Assembly: GCA_964500225.1 (NCBI GenBank)
Contig: CAZCOA010000031.1
Span: forward strand, 1-33,663
Direction: 5' to 3'
Origin: JAAYDY01 sp964500225
GTDB taxonomy: Bacteria; Planctomycetota; Phycisphaerae; FEN-1346; JAACEH01
DNA: 33,663 bases
A program made the position numbers and the translations under genes. Under the pieces are notes generated by a model that was not told the origin of the DNA, did not search any database, and was given only the letters and a program-made list of their open reading frames with translations. Positions 8,536 through 15,124 of this stretch are shown in pieces. Position 1 is the stretch's first letter. Each line of letters starts with the position of its first letter.

Positions 8536-8575
8536 AAAAAAACGGGCGATTCCCCTGTCTCATGGGAAACGCCCG
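8536..8575 (-). terminator. Rho-independent terminator of tRNA-Ser
   Basis: Read on the minus strand, CGGGCGTTTCCC (8575-8564), an 8-base loop and GGGGAATCGCCCG (8555-8543) form a long, slightly imperfect hairpin followed directly by seven T residues (8542-8536). It lies 10 bases past the tRNA-Ser CCA end. Confidence 0.85.
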
Positions 8576-8585
8576 GCTAAAGGTA

Positions 8586-8676
<91 letters not shown>

Positions 8677-8751
8677 GCAAATGGCACCCGTCGGACGGAA
8701 TGCCGGCCAACGCGTCACACAACCGGCCGCCCCCGACAGCAGCAAAACCTC

Positions 8752-8780
8752 ACTCTATCAACCAGTGCCCCTCTCGTCAA
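8752..8780 (-). promoter_or_regulatory. Sigma-70-type promoter for tRNA-Ser
   Basis: On the minus strand TTGACG (8780-8775) and TAGAGT (8757-8752) are separated by exactly 17 bases. The predicted start is near 8745, about 70 bases before the mature tRNA, similar to the leader length of the neighbouring tRNA-Arg. Confidence 0.65.
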
Positions 8781-8869
8781 GGATCGCAAATGGAAAAGGT
8801 GGGTGCGACAAGGAACATCGTATCCCCCTGGCGAGGACCGTGGATGTGCCCGACGGCGGCTGTTGCGGA

Positions 8870-9340
8870 TCATTTTTCGCCCAGGCTGCGGCGGTGCTGG
8901 AAAAACTCCTGGAGGATCGCGCGGCACTGGTGAGGACGGACGCCCTCGACGACCTCCACGCGGTGGTTGAGCCGCTCGTCGTTGAGCAACTGGTAAAGGC
9001 TGACGACGGCCCCGGCCTTGGGATCGCGGACGCCGAAGACCACGCGCGGGATGCGGGCCAGGAGAATGGCCCCGGCGCACATGGGACAGGGTTCCAGAGT
9101 GACGTAGAGGGTGCAATCGGTCAGACGCCAGTCGCCCACATCGTCGGCGGCCTGGGTAATGGCGATCATTTCGGCGTGAGCGGTGGGATCGCCAAGGGTC
9201 TCGCGCTGGTTGTGGGCCCGGGCGATGACGCGTCCCTGGCGGACGATGCAGCAGCCGATGGGGACCTCGTCGGCCTCGCGGGCCTTGGCGGCCTCGCGAA
9301 GGGCGATGTCCATCATGGCTTCGTCGGTGGCTTCGATCAC
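8870..9340 (-). CDS. tadA: tRNA-specific adenosine deaminase
   Basis: TadA converts adenosine to inosine at wobble position 34 of tRNA-Arg(ACG), allowing it to read CGU, CGC and CGA. The 156-residue protein has the cytidine-deaminase-fold active site: His55-Ala-Glu57 in PTAHAEM and PCPMC with Cys85 and Cys88 as zinc ligands. Length matches the family. The start used is GTG 9340, with ATG 9316 (MMDIALREA) as an equally good alternative; neither has a strong ribosome-binding site. The gene starts 28 bases after the encoded CCA of a tRNA-Arg with anticodon ACG, the enzyme's own substrate, and no terminator separates them, so the tRNA promoter may also serve tadA. Confidence 0.95.
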   Translation of the reverse strand: MIEATDEAMMDIALREAAKAREADEVPIGCCIVRQGRVIARAHNQRETLGDPTAHAEMIAITQAADDVGDWRLTDCTLYVTLEPCPMCAGAILLARIPRVVFGVRDPKAGAVVSLYQLLNDERLNHRVEVVEGVRPHQCRAILQEFFQHRRSLGEK

Positions 9341-9368
9341 GGGCGTCGGACGACCTTAGAAAAGAAGA

Positions 9369-9445
<77 letters not shown>

Positions 9446-9517
9446 ACCGTATCGGTTTTTCGCTTTTCCGGAGTCGGACAGGGCAGAACCGAAGCCCCGC
9501 GACCACGCAAGACAGTA

Positions 9518-9546
9518 ACTTTACCCCCGCACCCCATGCTTGTCAA
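9518..9546 (-). promoter_or_regulatory. Strong sigma-70-type promoter for tRNA-Arg (and perhaps tadA)
   Basis: On the minus strand a perfect TTGACA (9546-9541) is followed after 17 bases by TAAAGT (9523-9518). The -35 box overlaps the last codons of the alkyltransferase gene. The predicted start is about 65 bases before the tRNA. Confidence 0.7.
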
Positions 9547-10124
9547 GGGCGATGCCGTCCACGAGAGGCATTTGAGTTCCAGAACCGGCCTTCATGGTGA
9601 AGGAGGCGACGTTTGATCTCAAGACCGCCGGCGGCGCTGAAGCCGCAGAGAGATCCATCGGCGGCAACGACGCGGTGGCACGGGACGACGAGCGGCACGG
9701 GGTTGGCGGCCATGGCCTGCCCTACGGCCCTGGCGGCGCGGGGGCGGCCGACCTGGGCGGCCAATTGGCCGTAGGTGACGACCTCACCCGGCGGGATGCG
9801 GCGGCAGGCTTCCAGGACTTGCCGCTGAAACGGCGTGCGGTCGTCGAGATCGATATCGACGTTGAACCGGGCAGCGCGGCCGGCGAAGTAGTCGGCCAGT
9901 GCGGCGGCCAGGGACGGCATGAGGCGACGGTCGAGCGTCGCCTCGGGCCATCGGGACGCCAGGGTAGCCATCAGGCGTTGCCGGTCGGCGTCGGGCAGCA
10001 GCGTGGCGGCAAGGCGGTCGCGTCGGGCGACGAAGGCCATCGGCCCCCAGGGCGTCGGGACGAGGCGATAGGCCAACGGCCCGGGACCGGGACGGGAATG
10101 AACCTGCCGGCGACGGGCAAGCAT
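9543..10124 (-). CDS. ogt: Methylated-DNA-[protein]-cysteine S-methyltransferase (Ogt/MGMT type)
   Basis: This suicide repair protein moves an alkyl group from O6-alkylguanine (or O4-alkylthymine) in DNA to its own cysteine. The 193-residue product has an N-terminal ribonuclease-H-like part (about 18-90). The conserved catalytic domain follows, with FQRQVLEACRRIPPGEVVTYG and the active site VPCHRVV, Cys149 being the acceptor. The helix-turn-helix recognition region includes the RAARAVGQAMAANP segment. ATG 10124 is supported by AGGAG 8 bases upstream. It is 45 bases after the PilZ gene and likely the last gene of the operon that starts at 14.1 kb. It has no AraC-type Ada domain, so it should not regulate itself as Ada does. 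Confidence 0.92.
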   Translation of the reverse strand: MLARRRQVHSRPGPGPLAYRLVPTPWGPMAFVARRDRLAATLLPDADRQRLMATLASRWPEATLDRRLMPSLAAALADYFAGRAARFNVDIDLDDRTPFQRQVLEACRRIPPGEVVTYGQLAAQVGRPRAARAVGQAMAANPVPLVVPCHRVVAADGSLCGFSAAGGLEIKRRLLHHEGRFWNSNASRGRHRP

Positions 10125-10169
10125 AGCCGTGTCTCCTGGCGACGGGCCGAGGCGGTGGGCCCGGACGCG

Positions 10170-10922
10170 CTAGCGTTTCATGCGTTGAAGCTCAGCACTC
10201 TGGCGTCGGGCGACGTAGCGCGTCAGGCGGTCCCTGGCGGCCCTGCCCTGCGGTGACTCGTCGAGGTCCTCGAAATGGATGCCGAGCCGCGCCTGGTGGG
10301 CGACGGACCGGTCCACGCGTTCGACGTGGGCGCGGAGCACGAGCGGCGGGCGCCCGTCGGCCAGGTCGATGTGAACCAGCACGGCGCGTCCCTCCTTGAA
10401 CCGCCCGCGGAGGGCCCCTTCGACAACAACCCGAAGGCCGCCGCCGCTCAGGTCGAGGATCTCGGCCGCGGGCGGCTCAACGTCGTCAATCCGGCCCTGG
10501 TCGTCGCCAGGCCAAAGGTGGGCCACCAACTGCTCCCGGGCGTCCACGGGCACGCGGACGAACTGCCGCCGCTGGAGCGGATGGAGGGTCTTGGGCGACA
10601 ACAGGGCCAGGATCGCCATGTTCAGTCGTTCGGTTAGGGCCACCTGGGTCCGCCGGGCCACGGTGGATCGGAAATAGTACGGCTGGTCGCGCAGGCGGAA
10701 ACGAATTTCGACGTTCTCGCCGGGCCGCACGGGCACCGGGTGGCCCATGCGGCTGGGCACCTCGACGGCCAGGGCCATGCCGGGAACCTCGATGAACCGT
10801 GAGCGGCAGGCGTCGTGCCCGGTCGGCAGAAGGCGGATGAAGTCCACCGACAGGTTGCGGGCGACGGCATCGGCGATGATCGCCGCCATGGCTTTCCCGA
10901 CAATGGCGCCGGCTTGGGGCAT
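10170..10922 (-). CDS. PilZ-domain cyclic-di-GMP-binding protein with YcgR-like N-terminal domain
   Basis: The start is ATG 10922 (MPQAGAIVGKAM), with AGAGG about 10 bases upstream; a longer open frame upstream overlaps the PHP gene and is not credible. The 250-residue product has a YcgR-like N-terminal beta domain (about 25-112). A PilZ domain (about 115-235) follows, carrying both c-di-GMP motifs: RxxxR at Arg119-Arg123 in RRQFVRVP, and DxSxxG at Asp157-Gly162 in LDLSGGGLRV. c-di-GMP binding is therefore well supported. In YcgR this architecture slows flagellar motors; here there are no motility genes nearby, and the operon context (HgdB-like, flippase-like, PHP) points to some other output. 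The protein is soluble. Confidence 0.85.
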   Translation of the reverse strand: MPQAGAIVGKAMAAIIADAVARNLSVDFIRLLPTGHDACRSRFIEVPGMALAVEVPSRMGHPVPVRPGENVEIRFRLRDQPYYFRSTVARRTQVALTERLNMAILALLSPKTLHPLQRRQFVRVPVDAREQLVAHLWPGDDQGRIDDVEPPAAEILDLSGGGLRVVVEGALRGRFKEGRAVLVHIDLADGRPPLVLRAHVERVDRSVAHQARLGIHFEDLDESPQGRAARDRLTRYVARRQSAELQRMKR

Positions 10923-10960
10923 AAACAGGGATCCTCTCGTGCAGCACGCGCGATGCGGGG

Positions 10961-11986
10961 TCACCCGTCGCGCAGGTAGATCGGATTCGTGAACACCCAG
11001 GGCCGCCGCCCCAGGCATCCTTCGATACGATACACACCCGGACGCTCGGCGCAAAGCTCCAGCCGGCGGCAGGCGCGTTGCCGCTCGATGGGCTCGCCAT
11101 TGCAGATCACCGTCAGGTCGGCCTCGCGCGGCGACTCGACCACCAGGCGCAGGCCCGGTTGCCACGGGGCCTCCTGCCCGAGGCCGAGCGAGGCGGCGCC
11201 TTCGGTGCGGAACCTGAAGCCGGCGGCAGAGGCCCAGGCGTCCATGGCGATGAAACTGCAACCGTCGAGCAGGGCATCAGTCAGTGCGGCCATGGCAGCC
11301 GCGGCATCGTCCGGCAGCGGCGGGCAGACCACGTGCGTGCGAATCGTCTGGAACAGGTCGCGGTGCGGATACATCTCGCGGATGACCATCTTGCGCGTGG
11401 CGTGGTTGTCGAGCGATCCGAAGGCGGCCACGCGTCGCGTCAGGCAGAGGCGGTCCCAGAGGGCGAGCGTCTCGGGCCGCGGACCGGCGACCAGCAGGCG
11501 GTGCCACGTGAACACCAGCGGCAGGCGCCAGGGCACGGCCCTGTGGCAGACGTCGTGCATGTAGGACCAGATTTCCATGCCTCGGAAGGATTGGGTGTCC
11601 CAGTGGGCCCAGTCCACGGGTTTTCGCGGCAACAGGGCGATGTGGGCGGCATGGGGATGCGCGATCACGTTGGCGGCGCCCTGGGCGGCGGCGGCTTCGA
11701 GGGCGTCGGCCGACGGCATGCCGACGAGGGCGTCGAGGTCCTTCAGACCGAAGGCCAGAAAGTGGGGGTTGCCGCGGCCGCCGACTTCGGGGGCCGAGAG
11801 CACCAGGAGCCGCCCGTGACGCCCGGTGAGCCCGCAGCGGGCCGTGCCGTCGCTATTGTGGTCGCAAACAATAATGTAGTCGAGCCCGGCGCTCTGGGCC
11901 TCGGCGATGATCTCTTCCACCGGCTGTCGCCCGTCGCTGAAGGCACTGTGCAGGTGGATCGCTCCGACGTACTCGTATTCGGTCAT
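10961..11986 (-). CDS. PHP-domain metal-dependent phosphoesterase
   Basis: ATG 11986 (MTEYEYVGAIHLHSAFSDG) overlaps the stop of the flippase-like gene by four bases (ATGA), a sign of translational coupling. The 341-residue product has PHP metal-binding motifs in order: HLH at residues 11-13 with SDG, VCDHNSDG, IAHPHAAH and SLDNHA. The last about 70 residues look like a beta-sandwich (RLVVESPREADLTVICNGE, CAERPGVYRIEG), which many standalone PHP proteins carry. PHP enzymes hydrolyse phosphate esters such as histidinol phosphate or nucleotides; the substrate here is not evident. It ends 38 bases before the PilZ gene. Confidence 0.85.
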   Translation of the reverse strand: MTEYEYVGAIHLHSAFSDGRQPVEEIIAEAQSAGLDYIIVCDHNSDGTARCGLTGRHGRLLVLSAPEVGGRGNPHFLAFGLKDLDALVGMPSADALEAAAAQGAANVIAHPHAAHIALLPRKPVDWAHWDTQSFRGMEIWSYMHDVCHRAVPWRLPLVFTWHRLLVAGPRPETLALWDRLCLTRRVAAFGSLDNHATRKMVIREMYPHRDLFQTIRTHVVCPPLPDDAAAAMAALTDALLDGCSFIAMDAWASAAGFRFRTEGAASLGLGQEAPWQPGLRLVVESPREADLTVICNGEPIERQRACRRLELCAERPGVYRIEGCLGRRPWVFTNPIYLRDG

Positions 11987-13083
11987 TCGTGTCCTTCCAC
12001 GGCGGCCATGGCATTGCGGGCCTGGCGGATGGTAACGTCGCCGTGCAGAATGTGCAACACGGCTCCCGGCAGCACGGCGACGAACATGGCCACGCGGAAC
12101 ACCAGGATCATGGCGACCGCCACCGACAGGGCCTCCTGCGGATCGGCCAGGCCGAGCACGGCGGCGGTGAAGAACTCCTGGCTCAACGTTTCCATGGGCC
12201 CGAGTCCGCCGACGCTCGGGACGAACGAGGCCAGGATCCAGACGACGGGCATGAAGATGAAGAAGTAAACCGGCGACGGGTCGAGTCCGAGGGCCAGCGC
12301 CGAGCAATAGACGCTTGCGATGGTGACGGCGTGGGCGCACCACGATTGGAGGATAGCGACCAAGACCGCGCGGCGATGGCGACGATAAACGAAAACGGCC
12401 TGGTCCACGCGGCGAACGAGCGGCTGAGACGGCAGGCACCCGATGAGCCGCTCGATCCGCGTCCACCGTCGCACCCGGCGGCTGTAAACAACCATCGCGC
12501 CGGCAACGGCGAACCCGAGAAACACGAGGATGACCTCGCGGATCGACAGCCCGAGACCACCGGGAAGCATCCAGCGTGGGGCGGCGATGGTCGGGCGACT
12601 CCATTGCATCGCCAGCACACAAACACACATCAGTGCCATGCCGAGCATGCCGAGAACGCGATCGAGGAAGACCGTGGCGACGGCCTCGGCCTTGCGGTCG
12701 GTGTACTTGGCGGCGTAGTAGGCCTTGATGATGTCGCCGCCGGTGACGCCGGGCATGAACGTGTTGAAGAAGAACCCGATGTAGGTCAGCCGCCACGCCT
12801 CGCGCAGGGTCAGGCGGATGTCCTGGATGCGAAGCAGCATCCGCCATCGCCACGCGCCGAACAGCGGCGAAAGCATGTAGGCGGCCACGGCGGCCACAAG
12901 GAAATGCCATTGGCCGTGCCGGAACGCACCAGCAAAAATGTCCAGGAAGCCGCGCGTGACGACGTTGCCGGCGTCGTCCACCTGGGCGAACCACGGAATC
13001 TTGTGGGCGACGTAAACAATGCAGGCGGCGCTGACAAGCACCCGGACGGCGAACCAGAGAGATTTGCGAGCGGTCGCGTTCAT
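11983..13083 (-). CDS. Flippase-like integral membrane protein (UPF0104, LPG-synthase TM family)
   Basis: This 366-residue protein has about eight hydrophobic segments and belongs to the lysylphosphatidylglycerol-synthase transmembrane family (PF03706). Typical marks are FFFNTFMPGVTGGDIIKAYY, AVATVFLDRVLGMLGM and SFVPSVGGLGPMETL. The catalytic soluble domain of MprF is absent, so this is the membrane part alone, which in MprF flips lipids and elsewhere is linked to polyprenyl or glycolipid transfer. ATG 13083 overlaps the stop of the upstream HgdB-like gene (ATGA), and its own stop overlaps the PHP start in the same way. The cargo is unknown. Confidence 0.85.
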   Translation of the reverse strand: MNATARKSLWFAVRVLVSAACIVYVAHKIPWFAQVDDAGNVVTRGFLDIFAGAFRHGQWHFLVAAVAAYMLSPLFGAWRWRMLLRIQDIRLTLREAWRLTYIGFFFNTFMPGVTGGDIIKAYYAAKYTDRKAEAVATVFLDRVLGMLGMALMCVCVLAMQWSRPTIAAPRWMLPGGLGLSIREVILVFLGFAVAGAMVVYSRRVRRWTRIERLIGCLPSQPLVRRVDQAVFVYRRHRRAVLVAILQSWCAHAVTIASVYCSALALGLDPSPVYFFIFMPVVWILASFVPSVGGLGPMETLSQEFFTAAVLGLADPQEALSVAVAMILVFRVAMFVAVLPGAVLHILHGDVTIRQARNAMAAVEGHE

Positions 13084-14105
13084 GCGCTATCGGTCGAGCG
13101 CTGCGTTCGACGCAGGTCGAGCATTTCGAGAAACGCCTCCAGCCGAGTGCGGCTCCGTCCGTCGAGCGGGCCGGGCCGGTCGTACTCCAGCGTCAGCACC
13201 GGCACGCCAACGGCCTGGCGGATCAGACGGTCCTGAATGTGACGGAAACAGAAGCTCTGCACATAGTGAATCAGCCCGTCGATGCGCCGCCGCGACACCT
13301 CCTGCCGTATATCGGCTATCCGCGGCGCCACACCGTACGGATAGGTGTACCGGAGATACTGCTCGCAGAGCGAGTGACTCTCGGGAAGCATGGCGAACTG
13401 CCGCTGGAACTCGTTGAAGACGACCGGCGCACCGGCGGCTTCGAGCAGCTCATAGAGCCCCTGGCAGATGGGCGGAATGCCGATAAATCCCAGGCGGAGG
13501 CGGCTGTCGCGCGGGGGACGCCTCGCGGCCTCGGCCGCGAAGTCCCGGGCTCGGCGGCCGTAGGCCGACGGATCGCCGCCGAAGTCGCTCGCGCCGATCA
13601 GCCAGAGATGGTTTTCCTGGCCCGAGACCTGCCCGGTCTGCCACGTCAGGTCGTCGATACGGCGGAGCACGGCGCGAACCTCGTCGAGTTCCCGTTTGAC
13701 CTCCTCGGCCCGGCGTCGCGAGGCGCCCCAGGCCGCACAGAACCGTTGCAACTCGGCGTCGAGGTCCGACGGCGACGGCGGATACGGGTACTCGAAATCG
13801 TAGATGCGCATCCCCTCGTCGGCCCAGATTTCCATCAGGGCGTGCGTGTTGCTGCAATCGCCCTGGGCGACGCCGACGACCTCGCGGATGCCAAGCCGAC
13901 GCGCGGCCCCGTAGAGGCCCTTGATCCACGCACAGCAGTTGACGGGGAAGCCCGCGCTTTCGGCGACGTGGATGTCGTCGCTCGAGGGACCCTCGATGAA
14001 GACATTGTTCAGATCGAGCGGCCGCCGCCCGGCGGCATAAAGCACTTCGATCGGTACCGTGGCCGTGATTCCAACTCGATCCGTCATGCTAGCGTTATCC
14101 ATCAT
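13080..14105 (-). CDS. 2-hydroxyacyl-CoA dehydratase D-component (HgdB/FldB-type) iron-sulfur protein
   Basis: The 341-residue protein resembles subunits of 2-hydroxyacyl-CoA dehydratases, benzoyl-CoA reductases and the single-chain double-cubane-cluster proteins (PF06050). Likely cluster cysteines are Cys57 or Cys58 in FPVNCCAWIKG, Cys84 in AQGDCSNTH and the Cys of YVQSFCFRHIQ near residue 300, matching the three-cysteine pattern of the family. EYDRPGP near the end is also family-like. It is shorter than most (380-430 residues). Neither a second subunit nor the ATP-dependent activator (HgdC/BadF type) is encoded in this window. ATG 14105 has GAGGG about 5 bases upstream. It is first in the operon, driven by a promoter at 14148-14176. 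The reaction is unknown and acyl-CoA dehydration is only one option. Confidence 0.75.
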   Translation of the reverse strand: MMDNASMTDRVGITATVPIEVLYAAGRRPLDLNNVFIEGPSSDDIHVAESAGFPVNCCAWIKGLYGAARRLGIREVVGVAQGDCSNTHALMEIWADEGMRIYDFEYPYPPSPSDLDAELQRFCAAWGASRRRAEEVKRELDEVRAVLRRIDDLTWQTGQVSGQENHLWLIGASDFGGDPSAYGRRARDFAAEAARRPPRDSRLRLGFIGIPPICQGLYELLEAAGAPVVFNEFQRQFAMLPESHSLCEQYLRYTYPYGVAPRIADIRQEVSRRRIDGLIHYVQSFCFRHIQDRLIRQAVGVPVLTLEYDRPGPLDGRSRTRLEAFLEMLDLRRTQRSTDSA

Positions 14106-14113
14106 GGGTCCCT

Positions 14114-14129
14114 CGCGATGCGAATCGCG
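14114..14129. repeat. Perfect inverted repeat in the leader of the HgdB-like operon
   Basis: CGCGAT (14114-14119) and ATCGCG (14124-14129) flank GCGA. On the minus-strand message the stem lies between the predicted transcript start (near 14141) and the GAGGG ribosome-binding site, so it could be an operator or a small RNA hairpin affecting translation. No factor is known. Confidence 0.45.
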
Positions 14130-14147
14130 GGATCTGTGCCAGGATGC

Positions 14148-14176
14148 ACTATAGCAGCGGCTGCCGGGAACGACAA
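14148..14176 (-). promoter_or_regulatory. Sigma-70-type promoter for the HgdB-flippase-PHP-PilZ operon
   Basis: On the minus strand TTGTCG (14176-14171) and TATAGT (14153-14148) are 17 bases apart. The leader to the ATG at 14105 is about 36 bases and contains an inverted repeat. Confidence 0.6.
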
Positions 14177-14194
14177 GATTCCGCCGTTGTGCTC

Positions 14195-14223
14195 TTGATG
14201 CCCGGTGGTCAAAGGTCCATAAT
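14195..14223 (+). promoter_or_regulatory. Sigma-70-type promoter for the TIM-barrel gene
   Basis: TTGATG (14195-14200) and CATAAT (14218-14223) have a 17-base spacer. It is divergent from the HgdB operon promoter, with only 18 bases between the two -35 boxes, so one regulator could affect both. Confidence 0.55.
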
Positions 14224-14268
14224 GAGGTCGCGTGTTGCGTGCACGTTCAACGACGGGAGGCCCCCACG

Positions 14269-15042
14269 ATGCGAATCGGCATCTGCGGCCTGGACCGGGC
14301 GGCCATCGCCCGCGACGCCGGCTACGAATTCGTGGAACCAGCCGCGGCCTACCATCTGAGGCCGGATGTCGGCGACGGCGAGTGGGCGACCTTGCGGGAG
14401 AAGCTCCTGGCGTGCCCGCTGCCGACGCTCGTATGCAACCTTCTGTTGGGCGGCGACCTGAAGCTCGTCGGGCCTGAGCAGGACATGGGCCGACTCCTGG
14501 AGTACTGTGGGCGGCTGTTCGAGCGACTCGAAGCAATTGGCTGCGCGATCCAGGTGTTCGGCAGCGGCAAGGCACGCACGCCGCCGCCGGGCTATCCGGC
14601 GGACCGCGCCTGGGACGAGTTGATTGCGTTTGCACGGCGCATCGCGCCGATGGCCGCGGCCCACGGCGTGGTACTGGCGATGGAACATCTGCGTCGGGCC
14701 GAGTGCGGCCTGTTGACCACCGTTGCCGAGACGACCCGGTTCGTCCGCGAGGTGAACCATCCGGCGGTGCGGCTCCTGATCGACACGTATCACCTGGCCC
14801 AGGAGGGCGAACCCCTGGAGGTCATCGACCAAGCGGCCGGGCTGATCGTTCACGTTCACGTGGCCGACGGTGCAACGCGGCACGAGCCGTCGCGGGCCGG
14901 GAGCGACCTGAGGCCGGTATTCCGCCGGCTCAAGGCCATCGGATACGACGCCGGCATCAGCGTGGAATGCGCCTGGCAGGACATCGGCCGCGAACTGAAG
15001 CCCACGCGCGACCTGCTGGCCGCCCAGTGGGCCGAGGCGTAG
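14269..15042 (+). CDS. Sugar phosphate isomerase/epimerase-like TIM-barrel protein
   Basis: ATG 14269 (MRIGICGLDRAAI) is chosen because GGGAGG lies 8 bases upstream; an in-frame ATG 30 bases earlier lacks such a site. The 257-residue product fits the xylose-isomerase-like TIM-barrel family (PF01261). It has a barrel-start strand MRIGICG and strand-end acidic/His residues that could bind a divalent metal: VVLAMEHL, VRLLIDTYHL, IVHVHVADG and GISVECAW. The family covers sugar and sugar-acid isomerases, epimerases and AP endonuclease IV relatives, so the substrate cannot be named. It is transcribed divergently from the HgdB-like operon and stands just before metG, which has its own promoter. Confidence 0.75.
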   Translation: MRIGICGLDRAAIARDAGYEFVEPAAAYHLRPDVGDGEWATLREKLLACPLPTLVCNLLLGGDLKLVGPEQDMGRLLEYCGRLFERLEAIGCAIQVFGSGKARTPPPGYPADRAWDELIAFARRIAPMAAAHGVVLAMEHLRRAECGLLTTVAETTRFVREVNHPAVRLLIDTYHLAQEGEPLEVIDQAAGLIVHVHVADGATRHEPSRAGSDLRPVFRRLKAIGYDAGISVECAWQDIGRELKPTRDLLAAQWAEA

Positions 15043-15055
15043 CGCGTGAATCTCG

Positions 15056-15083
15056 ATGACACGCCGAGCCGATTCGTTATAAT
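15056..15083 (+). promoter_or_regulatory. Sigma-70-type promoter for metG
   Basis: ATGACA (15056-15061), 16 bases, then a perfect TATAAT (15078-15083). The transcript would start near 15090, so the usable start codon must lie downstream of that; ATG 15125 fits. Confidence 0.7.
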
Positions 15084-15124
15084 ATCACGGTCGTACGATG
15101 TGCCGCCGTGCGGCGCGTCGCTGT

